The notes: generated from the sequence alone by a model not told the origin. A DNA stretch of 64,000 nt from Cupriavidus metallidurans CH34 (GCF_000196015.1 NC_007973.1:2666001-2730000), one strand, 5' to 3'. Counted from the stretch's first letter, positions 49,562 to 59,442 are shown. Program-made: numbers and translations.

Positions 49562-50923
49562 TCAGTTGTTCTCAGGCCGTTTTGGCTGAGACGCTGCGCC
49601 AACTGACTTGCGCACCTTCGCCACCTGCTCCGCGCTTACCGGCGGCGCCTGATTCCCCCAACTCGTCCGCACGAACGTCAGCACATCGGCGATATCCCGA
49701 TCCGTCAGACGCTTGGCGAATCCGGGCATCCCGTAGTGCGTCGGGCCGGTCTTCGTCCACGGCATCTCACCACCCATCAGGACGATGTGGATCAGCGACG
49801 TTGGATCGTTGCTGTTCACGGTTGAGCTGAGCGCGATCCTCGGGAACGTACTCTCGTAGCCACTGCCACTCGTGCGATGACATGCTGCGCAGTTGTCGAC
49901 AAAAGTCAGCGCGCCGTTGCTGCGATCCGTTCCGGCACGCAGCTTGTCCGTCGCACTGGCGTTCGCCGTCAACACGGCCGCACTGGGATTCACTGAGGTC
50001 AGCGTCTTCAGGTATGCCGCAATCGCCGTCAGGTCAGCATCGTTCACGTGCTGCATGCTGTTCTCGACCACTTCCGACATGCCGCCGAATGCCGCCGAAT
50101 GCTTAGTGCGCCCGCTCTTCAGAAACGCGAAGATCTCGTCCTGCGTCCACGTGCCGAGACCATCCTTCTGGTCGCCGCGTAGGTTCTTCGCCAGGAAGTT
50201 ATCGATCACGCCCCCCGAGAGATAGGTCTTGCCGTCATCGCTCAGTGCCTTCTCCTGCAATCCCCAGCCACGAGGCGTGTGACAAGCGCCGCAGTGCGCG
50301 AGCCCCTCCACCAGATAGCGGCCGCGCGCCACCGGGTCATTGGATACCGGTGGGTCGTCGGTGGCCACCTCCGGGGCGAAAGCCATGCGCCAGAAACGCA
50401 GTGGCCAGCGCATCGACAGCGGCCACGGAATATCGGTCGCCTTGTTGGCCCGCTCGATTGGCTGCACACCATGCATGAAGTACGCGTATAGCGCCTGCAT
50501 GTCGGACGGCTTGACCTTCGCATACGAGGCATAGGGCATGGCCGGGTACAGCGTGGAGCCGTCCCTGGCGATGCCGTGGCGCACGGCGCGATCGAAATCG
50601 TCGTAGCTGAACTTGCCGATGCCGGAGCTTTTGTCCGGCGTGATATTGGTCGAATAGATCCGGCCAATCGGCGATTCGATGCCAAGACCGCCTGCGAACG
50701 GCTTCCCGTTCTTCGCCGTGTGACACGCCGCGCAGTCGGCCACCGTCGCGAGATAGCGGCCTCGTTCGACCAATTGCGCATCGGCGCCCGACACTGGCGC
50801 GGCAGTTGCCGAATCGCCCTGCCGGTCATCGGCGAACGCACCGATGGTCCACGCCGACGCCGCCAGCAGCGCCGACGCCGCCACCATCATTGTTGCTTTC
50901 TTGCTTGCTTTCATGGCCATCAC
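49562..50923 (-). CDS. Three-heme cytochrome c subunit of a GMC dehydrogenase
   Basis: A 453-residue exported cytochrome. The signal peptide (MVAASALLAASAWTIGAFA) is followed by three heme c motifs: CAACH (64-68), CGACH (211-215) and CAACH (345-349). This is the domain layout of the cytochrome subunit of membrane-bound gluconate, sorbitol, alcohol or glucose dehydrogenases. It accepts electrons from the flavoprotein encoded one base upstream and passes them to quinone or a terminal oxidase. Starts at any of three near Met residues are possible. Confidence 0.9.
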   Translation of the reverse strand: MMAMKASKKATMMVAASALLAASAWTIGAFADDRQGDSATAAPVSGADAQLVERGRYLATVADCAACHTAKNGKPFAGGLGIESPIGRIYSTNITPDKSSGIGKFSYDDFDRAVRHGIARDGSTLYPAMPYASYAKVKPSDMQALYAYFMHGVQPIERANKATDIPWPLSMRWPLRFWRMAFAPEVATDDPPVSNDPVARGRYLVEGLAHCGACHTPRGWGLQEKALSDDGKTYLSGGVIDNFLAKNLRGDQKDGLGTWTQDEIFAFLKSGRTKHSAAFGGMSEVVENSMQHVNDADLTAIAAYLKTLTSVNPSAAVLTANASATDKLRAGTDRSNGALTFVDNCAACHRTSGSGYESTFPRIALSSTVNSNDPTSLIHIVLMGGEMPWTKTGPTHYGMPGFAKRLTDRDIADVLTFVRTSWGNQAPPVSAEQVAKVRKSVGAASQPKRPENN

Positions 50924-50924
50924 C

Positions 50925-52700
50925 TCAAGCCTGAACCAGCGGCGCCGGGTGCTTCAAGTACTGCTCGCGGATAGCCTTCGCGGAGTGATAGGCAAGCGCG
51001 GCTACCAGACCGGTCGGGTTGTAGCCCATGTTCTGCGGGAACGCCGAGGCGCCCATGACGAACACGTTGTGTACATCCCAGCTCTGCAGATACTTGTTGA
51101 CCACGCTGGTCTCGGGCGACGATCCCATCACGGCGCCGCCTGTCGTGTGCGTGGACTGATAGACGCGCGTGTCGTAGTGCTGGCCCTTCTTGCGGATGGC
51201 CTTGTAGTACGCCTCGGGCTTCATCGCCTTGGCCACCTCTTCCATGCGGGTGCCCATGTAATCCAGCATGGCGTACTCGTTGTCGTGCCAGTCGAAGGTC
51301 ATGCGCATCAGCGGCAGGCCGTTGGCGTCGCGGTACGTCGGATCGAGATCGAGGTACGCATCGCGATACGGCATGACCGAGCCCGAAATGCCGATCGTCA
51401 TATAGCGCTGGTACGCATCGACCACTCCCGCCTTCCACTTGCTGCCCCACGCTGGCGTGCCGGGGACAGTCGGCGTCTGCTTGATGGGCCGGCCGCCATA
51501 ACGTATATGGCGAATACTCGCCCCGCCGAGAAAGCCGAGCGGACCATGATCGAACTGGTCGCCATTCAGGTCATCCAGCCCTACCCCGCCGGCACCCGTC
51601 CCGATGAACGGATTAAGCAGCGTGCCCTTGGGCAGCATCACGTTGACCGCGCCGTTCATCTGATACGCGTAGTTGCGGCCAACGACACCCTTGCCGGTTT
51701 TCGGGTCATACGGCGTGCCGATGCCGGAGAGCAACAGCAGACGCACGTTGTGCAACTGGTACGCCGCGACGATCACGAGATCGGCGGGTTGCTCGACCTC
51801 TCGCCCCTGGGCGTCGATGTACAGCACGCCGGTCGCGCGCTTCTTGTCGGAATCGAGCAGGATCCTGGTGACTTGCGCCTTCGTGCGCAACTCGAAGTTG
51901 GGTTTCTTCAGCAGGACCGGCAGGATCGTCGTCTGCGGTGACGCCTTCGAATACATGTAGCAGCCGAAGTCCTCGCAGAAGCCGCAGAAATTGCACGGCC
52001 CAAGGCGCACGCCGTAGGGGTTCGTATAGGGCTCGGACGTATTCGCCGCCGGTGCCGGGTACGGGTGGAAGCCCGCCTCGCGCGCGGCCTTTTCGAACAA
52101 TTGCGCGCCGAGCGAATTCTTCAGCGCCGGGGTCGGGTACTCGCTCGACCGGTGGCCTTCGAGCGGATTGCCGCCCGGCTGGATCTTGCCATTCAGGTTG
52201 CCGGCCGTGCCCGAGGTGCCAAACACTTTCTCTGCGAAGTCGAAGTGTGGCTCGAGTTCGTCGTACGTGACACCGAAGTCCTGCACCTGCATCCCTTCGG
52301 GAATGAACTTCTTGCCATAGCGATCCACGTAGCGGCTGCGCAACTGCAGTTCTTCCGGCAGGACGCGATAGTGCATCCCGTTCCAGTGAAAGCCCGCGCC
52401 ACCCACGCCATTGCCAAGCAGGAACGAGCCGTTTTGCCGATACGGCACCGCCAGGTCATCCACGCCGTGACGGATCGTGACCGTCTCCCGGGAGAGATCC
52501 TGAAACAGCTCTCCGCGCACGACGTACTTCAGTTCGTCGACGACTTTCGGATACTCGGCATCGGTCGGGGTATCGCGCATCGCGCCACGTTCGAGCGCCA
52601 CGACGTCGAGCCCCGCGTCGGTCAGCTCCTGGGCGAGAATCGCGCCAGTCCAGCCGAGACCGATCACCACGCAATCGACCTTGTCCTTCTTGATCGCCAT
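50925..52700 (-). CDS. GMC-type flavoprotein dehydrogenase, catalytic subunit
   Basis: A 591-residue FAD enzyme of the GMC group. The FAD motif is VVIGLGWTGAILAQEL (GxGxxG at 14-19), and the active-site region with histidine lies in QSTHTTGGAVMGSSP. A cysteine set GPCNFCGFCEDFGC (C236, C239, C242, C247) lies mid-protein; in related FAD-glucose/gluconate dehydrogenases such cysteines bind an iron-sulfur centre (recalled). The start MAIKKDKVDC at 52700 fits the family length. It forms a complex with the small Tat-exported subunit upstream and the cytochrome downstream. Substrate (gluconate, 2-keto acid, sorbitol, glucose) not shown. Confidence 0.9.
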   Translation of the reverse strand: MAIKKDKVDCVVIGLGWTGAILAQELTDAGLDVVALERGAMRDTPTDAEYPKVVDELKYVVRGELFQDLSRETVTIRHGVDDLAVPYRQNGSFLLGNGVGGAGFHWNGMHYRVLPEELQLRSRYVDRYGKKFIPEGMQVQDFGVTYDELEPHFDFAEKVFGTSGTAGNLNGKIQPGGNPLEGHRSSEYPTPALKNSLGAQLFEKAAREAGFHPYPAPAANTSEPYTNPYGVRLGPCNFCGFCEDFGCYMYSKASPQTTILPVLLKKPNFELRTKAQVTRILLDSDKKRATGVLYIDAQGREVEQPADLVIVAAYQLHNVRLLLLSGIGTPYDPKTGKGVVGRNYAYQMNGAVNVMLPKGTLLNPFIGTGAGGVGLDDLNGDQFDHGPLGFLGGASIRHIRYGGRPIKQTPTVPGTPAWGSKWKAGVVDAYQRYMTIGISGSVMPYRDAYLDLDPTYRDANGLPLMRMTFDWHDNEYAMLDYMGTRMEEVAKAMKPEAYYKAIRKKGQHYDTRVYQSTHTTGGAVMGSSPETSVVNKYLQSWDVHNVFVMGASAFPQNMGYNPTGLVAALAYHSAKAIREQYLKHPAPLVQA

Positions 52701-52702
52701 GC

Positions 52703-53434
52703 TTATCCCCTCCGTCCGTCGATCGACACCGGACCATAGGGATACTTCACCCCTGGCTGATCGATCCAGTCCGCGAAATCCGCCCGTGCGCCGGGGAAAC
52801 CGACCATCTTCCAGCCCACCATGCCCTTGTTGCCGCCGTAGATCGGATCGGCAAAGAAACCCTCTTTCGTGTTGTTCAGCAGATAGGAGAAGAACGTCCT
52901 GGCCGGTACCGCATCGAACGAGATCTTGGCGTGCTCCATCTGGCCAAGCACGCTTTCCTGGTCTTCCTTGGAGAGATCGGCAAATGCCTTGCCGCCATAC
53001 TGTTTCTTGCAGTATTCGTCGCAAGCCTTCACGCCGAGACGATATATGTCGCGCGGTGCGAGATTCATCTGGAAGCCAAGCTCTGCGGGCACATCGGGAT
53101 GAAATGGCCCCTGTATGTACCAGAGCTTGCCGTGCCCGTAGGGCGTGTCCATCTGTCGGTCGATATATTCCGGAACGCCCGCTTTAAGCCCACCTGGCCC
53201 CAGTTCATCCTCCGGAATCAGCCGGTCGACCGCCGCCTGTACGAATTTCCATTCGCCGGCGGTGAAATAGTTGGGCTTGTAGGGCCCGACATTTCCGGCA
53301 TTTGCAGATTGCGGTCCGGGAGACTCCGAGCACGCGGATTGTGATATCGCGGCACCTGTCGCAACGGATGCAGCGGGCACGACTGCCAGCATCTGCCGAA
53401 AAAATCGGCGACGCGGTTCTTGTTCCTGGGACAT
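52703..53434 (-). CDS. Gluconate-dehydrogenase subunit 3 family, Tat-exported small subunit
   Basis: A 243-residue protein of the gluconate 2-dehydrogenase subunit 3 family. The N-terminus has a twin-arginine motif (RRRFFRQM) and a hydrophobic segment (VVPAASVATGAAISQSA). The flavoprotein partner has no signal peptide, so it probably leaves the cytoplasm together with this subunit through Tat. Conserved blocks include YFTAGEWKFVQAAVDRLIPEDE and YDFFSYLLNN-like sequences. The start at 53434 is chosen because it opens the twin-arginine signal. First gene of the three-gene cluster. Confidence 0.88.
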   Translation of the reverse strand: MSQEQEPRRRFFRQMLAVVPAASVATGAAISQSACSESPGPQSANAGNVGPYKPNYFTAGEWKFVQAAVDRLIPEDELGPGGLKAGVPEYIDRQMDTPYGHGKLWYIQGPFHPDVPAELGFQMNLAPRDIYRLGVKACDEYCKKQYGGKAFADLSKEDQESVLGQMEHAKISFDAVPARTFFSYLLNNTKEGFFADPIYGGNKGMVGWKMVGFPGARADFADWIDQPGVKYPYGPVSIDGRRG

Positions 53435-53517
53435 GGTCGTCTTCTCGTGTGGGGTACTTCGTAATGCCTTGGGGAAAAAAACGAAACACGTGGTGGAGCC
53501 TTGCACCATTAAAGAAA

Positions 53518-53543
53518 CGGTCATGCCTGGGCGAGCATGACCG
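53518..53543. promoter_or_regulatory. Inverted repeat upstream of the dehydrogenase operon
   Basis: Perfect nine-base arms CGGTCATGC (53518-53526) and GCATGACCG (53535-53543), eight-base loop. On the minus strand it is followed by TTTCTTT, so it could be a terminator for the glycosylase gene or an operator. Confidence 0.5.
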
Positions 53544-53584
53544 AATCATTGACTTATCAATTGAATATGATAGTCAATGATTCG
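53542..53584. promoter_or_regulatory. Long AT-rich dyad upstream of the dehydrogenase operon
   Basis: Arms CGAATCATTGAC + TATCA and TGATA + GTCAATGATTCG pair over 17 bases with one bulged T and an eight-base loop (ATTGAATA). It touches the preceding inverted repeat. A regulator site or RNA hairpin is likely; the AT content is much lower than 50 percent GC, unlike its surroundings. Confidence 0.6.
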
Positions 53585-53744
53585 ACCGAGGATTCTGAAT
53601 ATTTCCAGTAGGCGAATTGATTTTTTTGAATTGGGTGCCCGATTTGCGTTGCATCAAATCGAGGTCTCGCCTACGTACGAGCGCGTGTGCCAACCATGCG
53701 CCCGAGATGCGCACGGCCGTACGGCAGAATTCAGCGTCGACGGA

Positions 53745-54239
53745 TCAGTCGAGCCAGTCGCGCAGGCTCTCCCAGGCCTTGCGTTTTTCCGCATAGGCCA
53801 GCGTGTAAGCCGGGCTGCTCGATGGCAATCGCAGGATCGCATGGCGATCGCCATGGTCCGCAAGCGTCTTCTCGCCGATCTTCGCGGCGGTGCCGCCATT
53901 GAATGCGATGGCCTTGAGCGTCGGCAGCGTCGCGATCAGGCCGATCAGATCGTTGCCCTGATGGTCGCGGATGCTGCTATCGAGGCTGCCCTCGCGCCGT
54001 GCCTCGGCCACAACGTCCCACAGGCCAACACGATGGTCGAGCAGTGCCTGCAGCCTTGCTTCGTACTCGAGGCCGACCAGATCGACGCCAAGCACATCGC
54101 TCATCAAATGCCAGAAACGATTCTGCTTGTGCGCGTAATAGCGTGACTGCGCGAGAGAGACTTCGCCCGGCAGGCTGCCGAGCACAAGCACGCGAGTGTG
54201 AATGTCGACGACCGGAGGAAAGCAGCGCTTGGTGGTCAT
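53745..54239 (-). CDS. Hypoxanthine-DNA glycosylase (uracil-DNA glycosylase superfamily)
   Basis: A 164-residue protein of the UDG superfamily family that removes deoxyinosine from DNA. The signature LVLGSLPGEVSLAQSRYYAHKQ covers the GxxPG motif I and the Y-Y-H-N/Q helix; later blocks ALLDHRVGLWDV and ATLPTLKAIAFNGGTAA and the C-terminal LRLPSSSPAYTLAY (SSPA) complete it. The start at 54239 is chosen because the upstream extension (open to 54626) is not family-like. It stands alone on the minus strand between htpG and the dehydrogenase cluster. Confidence 0.85.
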   Translation of the reverse strand: MTTKRCFPPVVDIHTRVLVLGSLPGEVSLAQSRYYAHKQNRFWHLMSDVLGVDLVGLEYEARLQALLDHRVGLWDVVAEARREGSLDSSIRDHQGNDLIGLIATLPTLKAIAFNGGTAAKIGEKTLADHGDRHAILRLPSSSPAYTLAYAEKRKAWESLRDWLD

Positions 54240-54267
54240 CGGGAAGGGGTATTGGAAGCGTGAAAGT

Positions 54268-54329
54268 CCTGCCCTCCCCCGCGATACCCTTTCCCATGCG
54301 CGGGAAGAAAGGTCGGGTGAGAGGGCAGG
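54268..54329 (-). terminator. Imperfect long dyad after htpG
   Basis: CCTGCCCTC (54268-54276) and GAGGGCAGG (54321-54329) close a 62-base region with a second CCGCG/CGCGG pairing inside. It ends the htpG transcript or belongs to the CCCTCC dyad family. No T-run. Confidence 0.45.
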
Positions 54330-54364
54330 CGTTTCATACGACGATACCGAAACGACGATACCGA

Positions 54365-56266
54365 TCAGGCCAGCAGTCGGTTCACCCGCTGCACATAGGC
54401 AGCCGGATCGTCGAGCATGCCGCCCTCGGCCAGCAACGCCTGGTCGAACAGCACGCGCACGCGGTCGCCGAAGGCTTCGCCATCCGGCAGATCGCGCAGC
54501 TTCTTCACCAGCGCGTGCTCCGGATTCAGCTCCAGGATCGGCTGGGCATCGGGCGCCTTCTGGCCAGCCTGCTTCAGCAGACGCTGCAGGTAGCCGCTCA
54601 TGTCGCCATCGTCGGACACCAGGCACGATGCCGAATCCGTCAGGCGCAGCGTCACGCGTACGTCCTTGGCCTTGCCTTCGAGCACGGACTTCGCGCGGTC
54701 GACCACTTCCTTCCAGTCGGCGCTGGCCTTCTCCTGCTCGGCCTTCTCGGCTTCGTCGGCCAGCGCGCCCAGGTCCAGGTCGCCACGGGCCACCGACACT
54801 AGTTGCTTGCCGTCGAATTCATGCAGGTAGGACAGCAGCCATTCGTCAACGCGGTCGGTCAACAGCACCACTTCGATGCCCTTCTTGCGGAACACCTCGA
54901 GGTGCGGGCTCGACTTCGCGGCCACCCAGGTATCGGCCGTGACGTAGTAGATCTTGTCCTGACCTTCCTTCATGCGGCCCACGTAGTCGACCAGCGAGAC
55001 CGACTGTTCAGCCGTGTCGCCATGCGTGGTCGCGAAGCGCAGCAGCTTTGCGATGCGTTCGCCGTTGCCATGGTCTTCGCCAACGCCTTCCTTGAGCACC
55101 TGACCGAACTGTTCCCAGAAGGTCTTGTACTTGGCGCGTTCGGCTTCGTCTTCGCTATCGGCCATCGCTTCCAGCATCGACAGCACGCGCTTGGCGCAGC
55201 CCTCGCGGATCGCCTTCACATCGCGGCTCTCCTGCAGCAGTTCACGCGACACGTTCAGCGGCAGGTCCGCCGAATCGACCACGCCCTTGACCCAGCGTAG
55301 GTACGCCGGCAGGAGCTGGTCCGCGTCATCCATGATGAACACGCGCTTCACGTACAGCTTCAGGCCGGCCTTGTGATTACGGTCCCACAGGTCGAACGGC
55401 GCGCGCGCCGGGATGTACAGCAGCTGCGTGTACTCGCTGCGGCCTTCCACGCGATTGTGGGTCCAGGCCAGCGGCGCCTCGTGATCGTGCGCGATGTGCT
55501 GATAGAACGCCTGGTATTGCTCGTCCGTGATATCCGACTTGCTGCGAGTCCAGAGCGCGCTGGCCTGGTTCACGCTTTCCCACTCGCCCGTGACCTTCTG
55601 CTGCTGCGCCTCGGCATCCCATTCCTCCTTGGGCATCCGGATCGGCAGCGAAATGTGGTCCGAGTACTTGCGGATGATGTTCTGCAGGCGGTACGACGAC
55701 AGGAAATCGTCCTCGCCCTCGCGCAGATGCAGCGTGATCGTGCTGCCGCGCTCGGCACGGTTGATCGCATCGATGCTGAACTCGCCGTCGCCGGCGCTTT
55801 CCCAGCGCACGGCCTCGTCGGCGGCAAGACCCGCGCGACGCGTTTCCACGGTGACCTTGTCGGCCACGATGAATGCCGAGTAGAAGCCCACGCCAAACTG
55901 GCCAATCAGCGCGGCGTCCTTCTGCTGGTCGCCGGAAAGCTGCTGGAAGAACTCCTTGGTGCCCGACCGCGCGATGGTGCCGAGATTGCGGATCGCCTCG
56001 TCACGGCTCATGCCGATGCCGTTGTCGGTGATCTTCAGGGTGCGGGCGGCGGGATCGGCTTCGATCCGGATCGCCAGGTCGGCATCGTTCTCGAGCAACG
56101 CGGGATTCGCGATCGCCTCGAAGCGCAGCTTGTCGGTGGCGTCGGAAGCATTCGATACCAGCTCGCGCAGGAAGATCTCCTTGTTGCTGTACAGCGAGTG
56201 GATCATCAGGTGCAGTAGCTGCTTCACTTCCGCCTGGAAGCTCATCGTTTCGTGCGGTGCGGTCAT
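54365..56266 (-). CDS. htpG: HSP90-family molecular chaperone HtpG
   Basis: A 633-residue chaperone. The GHKL ATPase domain opens with [21 protein letters not shown]; the nucleotide site has [23 protein letters not shown] and [13 protein letters not shown]. The middle domain contains [23 protein letters not shown] and [14 protein letters not shown]. The length equals that of E. coli HtpG. It is a single gene; nothing of a heat-shock element was identified with confidence upstream. Confidence 0.97.
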   Translation of the reverse strand: MTAPHETMSFQAEVKQLLHLMIHSLYSNKEIFLRELVSNASDATDKLRFEAIANPALLENDADLAIRIEADPAARTLKITDNGIGMSRDEAIRNLGTIARSGTKEFFQQLSGDQQKDAALIGQFGVGFYSAFIVADKVTVETRRAGLAADEAVRWESAGDGEFSIDAINRAERGSTITLHLREGEDDFLSSYRLQNIIRKYSDHISLPIRMPKEEWDAEAQQQKVTGEWESVNQASALWTRSKSDITDEQYQAFYQHIAHDHEAPLAWTHNRVEGRSEYTQLLYIPARAPFDLWDRNHKAGLKLYVKRVFIMDDADQLLPAYLRWVKGVVDSADLPLNVSRELLQESRDVKAIREGCAKRVLSMLEAMADSEDEAERAKYKTFWEQFGQVLKEGVGEDHGNGERIAKLLRFATTHGDTAEQSVSLVDYVGRMKEGQDKIYYVTADTWVAAKSSPHLEVFRKKGIEVVLLTDRVDEWLLSYLHEFDGKQLVSVARGDLDLGALADEAEKAEQEKASADWKEVVDRAKSVLEGKAKDVRVTLRLTDSASCLVSDDGDMSGYLQRLLKQAGQKAPDAQPILELNPEHALVKKLRDLPDGEAFGDRVRVLFDQALLAEGGMLDDPAAYVQRVNRLLA

Positions 56267-56366
56267 GGTTCTCCTCTTGAAAACGAAAACGGGCGCGTAT
56301 TTGCCCTGGTCCGTGCGTCCGGACCGGGATCGATGCGTGTGGAAATAGGGATCGGCAGCCGGTTTT

Positions 56367-57914
56367 TCAAGCCCCGGCGTTGACGGGCAGGCCAGACAGG
56401 CCCGATTGGCCGGACAAGCGGTCCATCTGGCCGGCCAGGAACCGGAGCATGCCCGGATCGCTGCTGCTGGCCACGTTGAAGCGCGTCCACGTGGACGGCA
56501 TCTGCGATGGCGAGAACAGGCTGCCCGGCGCGAACAGATAACCTTCCTCGTGCCCGGCCGTGGCGATCACGTTGGTGTCCACGCCGGTATCGGCCCACAG
56601 GTAGATACCCGCATGATTGCCCGGGAAGATGCGCAAACCCAACCGCTCGAGCTGCTCGCGTGTCTCGTCGCGCGCCCGGTCCAGCCGGCCGCGCACGCGC
56701 TCCACGTGCTTGCGGTAGTGCCCTTCCGTCAGCACCTTGTAGACCACGCGTTCGTTGACTTCGGGCGAGGCCATGCCGGTCACGAGCTTGCTGTCGGTCA
56801 AGGTCACGGCCAGGTCCGGACTGGCGGCGATAAAGCCCACGCGCAGGTTGGCGGCCAGCGTCTTGGAGAAGCTGCCCAGGTAGATCACGCGCTTGAGCTG
56901 GTCCAGGCTGGCCAGCCGGGTGGCGGCGTGGCCCGGAGGGCAGAGATCGCTGTAGATGTCATCCTCGACGATCGTGAAATCGTACTGTTCGGCCAGTTGC
57001 AGCAGCCGAAAAGCGCGGGCGGCGGACAGCGACGTCCCGGTCGGGTTGTGCAGCACGGAGTTGACCACCAGCAGCTTCGGCCGGTGGGCCTGGACGATCC
57101 GCTCCAGCGCCTCCACGTCGGGGCCCTCCACGGTATAGGGCACGCCGATCACGTTGGCGCCCTGCGTGGCGAAGCGGGCGAACATCACGAACCAGGCCGG
57201 GTCGCCTACCACCACCGTGTCGCCCGGCTGCAGGAACTGGCGCGCGATCAGGTCGAACGCCTGCGTGATGCCGGAAGTCATCACGATCTGGTCCGGCGTG
57301 ACGCCGATCTCCAGCTCTTCGAGCCGCGTGCGCAGTTGCTGCCGCAGCGGCAGAAAACCCTGCGGCGTGCCGCTGACCAGGAAATGGCTGCCGGGCTGAC
57401 GGCCCAGGCTGCGCAGCGCACCCGACAGGAGCTCCCCGTCCAGCCATTCGTTGGGCAGGAAGCCCCAGCCGGGCGCCTTGTGGCTCTCGGCCGAATGGAA
57501 CATGCTGCGCAGCAGCCAGGTGACATCGACGTTGCGGATCGCGGGAGTGGCCGGTGGCGCCACGGTGGACGCGAGCGGCGTGCGCTCTCGGACGTAGAAG
57601 CCCGAGCCGCGGCGCGACTCGAGGTAGCCCAGCGCCACCAGCCGCTCATAGGCCTCCACCACGGTAAAACGCGAAATGCTCTTCTCGGTCGCCAACTGAC
57701 GGATCGACGGCATACGCATGCCAGCCCGGAACACCCGTTCGTCGATACGCAGCCGCGCCCACTCGGTCAACTGCTCCACCAGCGTCATCTGGGCCGACGG
57801 AATCGGGTCCGGAAGCTGCTCGAGCCCCGTCGCCGGCATCACGAGCCGCAACGGCCGTGTGCCGCCTGCGGCACTGCCAAGATCCCCCCGGCTATCCTTC
57901 TGGCTACCTTCCAT
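56367..57914 (-). CDS. MocR-type regulator (GntR winged helix plus aminotransferase domain)
   Basis: A 515-residue fusion. A short non-conserved start is followed by a GntR winged helix (about 45-110, [36 protein letters not shown]). A PLP-binding fold type I aminotransferase-like domain follows, with the Schiff-base lysine in [16 protein letters not shown] and the segment [15 protein letters not shown]. MocR proteins (PdxR, GabR, TauR) sense amino compounds bound as PLP adducts and bind direct repeats. The start at 57914 is chosen by homology. It is divergent from the gene set at 57999-63474, with ACTGTA repeats in between. Confidence 0.92.
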   Translation of the reverse strand: MEGSQKDSRGDLGSAAGGTRPLRLVMPATGLEQLPDPIPSAQMTLVEQLTEWARLRIDERVFRAGMRMPSIRQLATEKSISRFTVVEAYERLVALGYLESRRGSGFYVRERTPLASTVAPPATPAIRNVDVTWLLRSMFHSAESHKAPGWGFLPNEWLDGELLSGALRSLGRQPGSHFLVSGTPQGFLPLRQQLRTRLEELEIGVTPDQIVMTSGITQAFDLIARQFLQPGDTVVVGDPAWFVMFARFATQGANVIGVPYTVEGPDVEALERIVQAHRPKLLVVNSVLHNPTGTSLSAARAFRLLQLAEQYDFTIVEDDIYSDLCPPGHAATRLASLDQLKRVIYLGSFSKTLAANLRVGFIAASPDLAVTLTDSKLVTGMASPEVNERVVYKVLTEGHYRKHVERVRGRLDRARDETREQLERLGLRIFPGNHAGIYLWADTGVDTNVIATAGHEEGYLFAPGSLFSPSQMPSTWTRFNVASSSDPGMLRFLAGQMDRLSGQSGLSGLPVNAGA

Positions 57915-57927
57915 GTGGCGCTCCCGC

Positions 57928-57973
57928 AACTGTACTGAAGACGATCTGCTCAACTGTATCGGTACTGTACCGA
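57928..57973. promoter_or_regulatory. Candidate MocR operator: ACTGTA repeats and palindrome
   Basis: ACTGTA starts at 57929, 57953 and 57964; the first two are within CAACTGTA. The last lies in the 15-base palindrome TCGGTACTGTACCGA (57959-57973). All lie in the 84-base gap between the regulator and the glyoxalase-like gene. Spacings of 24 and 11 bases fit the direct-repeat binding known for the family. Confidence 0.7.
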
Positions 57974-57998
57974 CGAGCTTGACTAACATCAACCGACC

Positions 57999-58676
57999 AT
58001 GACACTTGCCATCGACCATCTCGTGATCGCCGCGCCCGACCTGGACTCAGGCGCCGAGTATGTGGCCAGCGCGCTCGGCGTCGCTCCACAAGGTGGCGGC
58101 ACGCACCCGCGCATGGGCACGCACAACCGCGTGATGGGCCTCTACGGCGGCCTGTACCTCGAAGTCATCGCGATCGATCCGTCGGCGGCGGCACCTGATC
58201 GGCCACGCTGGTTCGGCCTGGATGGCGACCTGATGCGCCAGCGGCTGCGCGATGGCCCGTTCCTGGCGCACTGGGCGGCCCGCGTCGAGCGTCCGGCCGA
58301 TCTGTCGCGCTGGCAGGCGCAGTACCCGGACCGGATCGCCCCGGTCATTCCCATGACGCGCGGCGACCTGCGCTGGCGCCTGACCGTGCCTGACGACGGC
58401 AGCCTGCCCGCCTGGACCGGCGAGGCGGCGAATGCGGGCGATGGCCTGTTTCCCACACTGATCCAGTGGGACGTGGCAAACCATCCGGCAGTCAGCCTGC
58501 CGGGCCACGACCTGGCGTTGCGCCGCCTGCACGGCCAGCATCCGCACGCGGAACTGTTGCGCCAAGGACTGGCGTGGATCGGCGCCACGGACCTGATCGA
58601 GATCGAACAAGGCGACGGCCCGCCTCTGCTGGCCGCCGACATCGAAACCCCAGCGGGCATCAAGACCCTGCGATAA
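57999..58676 (+). CDS. Glyoxalase-like (VOC superfamily) protein
   Basis: A 225-residue protein of the glyoxalase-3-like VOC group. It starts IDHLVIAAPDLDSGAEYVASALG and has a second half-barrel with MGLYGGLYLEVIAIDP and GDLRWRLTVPDDGSLP. Metal ligands His7 and Glu near LEVI are in plausible positions. The reaction is unknown; such proteins isomerise or detoxify small metabolites. First gene of the MocR-linked set, 27 bases before the tRNA-editing gene. Confidence 0.8.
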   Translation: MTLAIDHLVIAAPDLDSGAEYVASALGVAPQGGGTHPRMGTHNRVMGLYGGLYLEVIAIDPSAAAPDRPRWFGLDGDLMRQRLRDGPFLAHWAARVERPADLSRWQAQYPDRIAPVIPMTRGDLRWRLTVPDDGSLPAWTGEAANAGDGLFPTLIQWDVANHPAVSLPGHDLALRRLHGQHPHAELLRQGLAWIGATDLIEIEQGDGPPLLAADIETPAGIKTLR

Positions 58677-58703
58677 ACGACACACACCAAAGGAGCTCCC
58701 CCG

Positions 58704-59420
58704 ATGCCCGCCACCACACAAAAGCGCTTCGACGACGACGCCTACCTGGACCACTGCCAGGCCACGGTGCTGGCCGTCAGCGAAGCCGGCATCGAACTCG
58801 ACCAGACCGTCTGCTACGCGCGTAGCGGCGGACAAGCGGGCGACACCGGCACCCTGACCACCGCCGACGGCCGCATCGTCACACTGGCCGATACCGTTTA
58901 CGCGGACGACCGCCAGCGCATCCTGCACGTCCCCGCCTCCGACGCCCCGGCGCTGCAGGCCGGCGACCGTGTCGAAGTGAAGATCGACTGGACCCGCCGC
59001 CACCGGCTGATGCGCCTGCATACGTGCCTGCATCTGCTCGGGTCGCTGATCCCGGTGCCGGTGACGGGCTGCGGCATCTCGCCTGACTCCGCGCGCATCG
59101 ACTTCGACCTGCCCGAATCGACGCTCGACAAGGCCGTGCTGACCGAACAGCTCAACGCGCTGATCAACGCGAAGACGCCGGTCACCATCGACCGCATCAC
59201 GCCCGAAGAACTGGCCGCCCAGCCCGACCTCGTGCGCACGATCGGCGCGGCGCCGCCGGCCGGCACATCGACGATCCGCATCATCGAGATTCCCGGCGTG
59301 GACCGTCAGCCCTGCGGCGGCACGCACGTGGCCAACACGGGCGAGATCGGCGCGGTGGCCGTGACCAAGATCGAGAAGAAAAGCCGCACGAACCGCCGCG
59401 TGGTCGTGAACTTCGCATAA
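58704..59420 (+). CDS. Alanyl-tRNA editing protein, AlaX type
   Basis: A 238-residue trans-editing hydrolase that removes wrongly attached amino acids (Ser, Gly in known members) from tRNA-Ala. The zinc ligands are H106 and H110 (LHTCLH, a variant of the HxxxH motif) and C204 and H208 (CGGTHVANTGEIG). The AlaX/ThrRS second-additional-domain fold is clear. It lies in a set of amino-acid transport and transamination genes, where it could protect translation from an unusual amino acid (inference). Confidence 0.92.
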   Translation: MPATTQKRFDDDAYLDHCQATVLAVSEAGIELDQTVCYARSGGQAGDTGTLTTADGRIVTLADTVYADDRQRILHVPASDAPALQAGDRVEVKIDWTRRHRLMRLHTCLHLLGSLIPVPVTGCGISPDSARIDFDLPESTLDKAVLTEQLNALINAKTPVTIDRITPEELAAQPDLVRTIGAAPPAGTSTIRIIEIPGVDRQPCGGTHVANTGEIGAVAVTKIEKKSRTNRRVVVNFA

Positions 59421-59442
59421 CAGCGCCCCCGAAACACAGAAT

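Noticed and set aside
53577..54146. 189-codon plus-strand frame
   Set aside because: Mostly antisense to the hypoxanthine-DNA glycosylase gene; the non-overlapping part has no recognisable feature.
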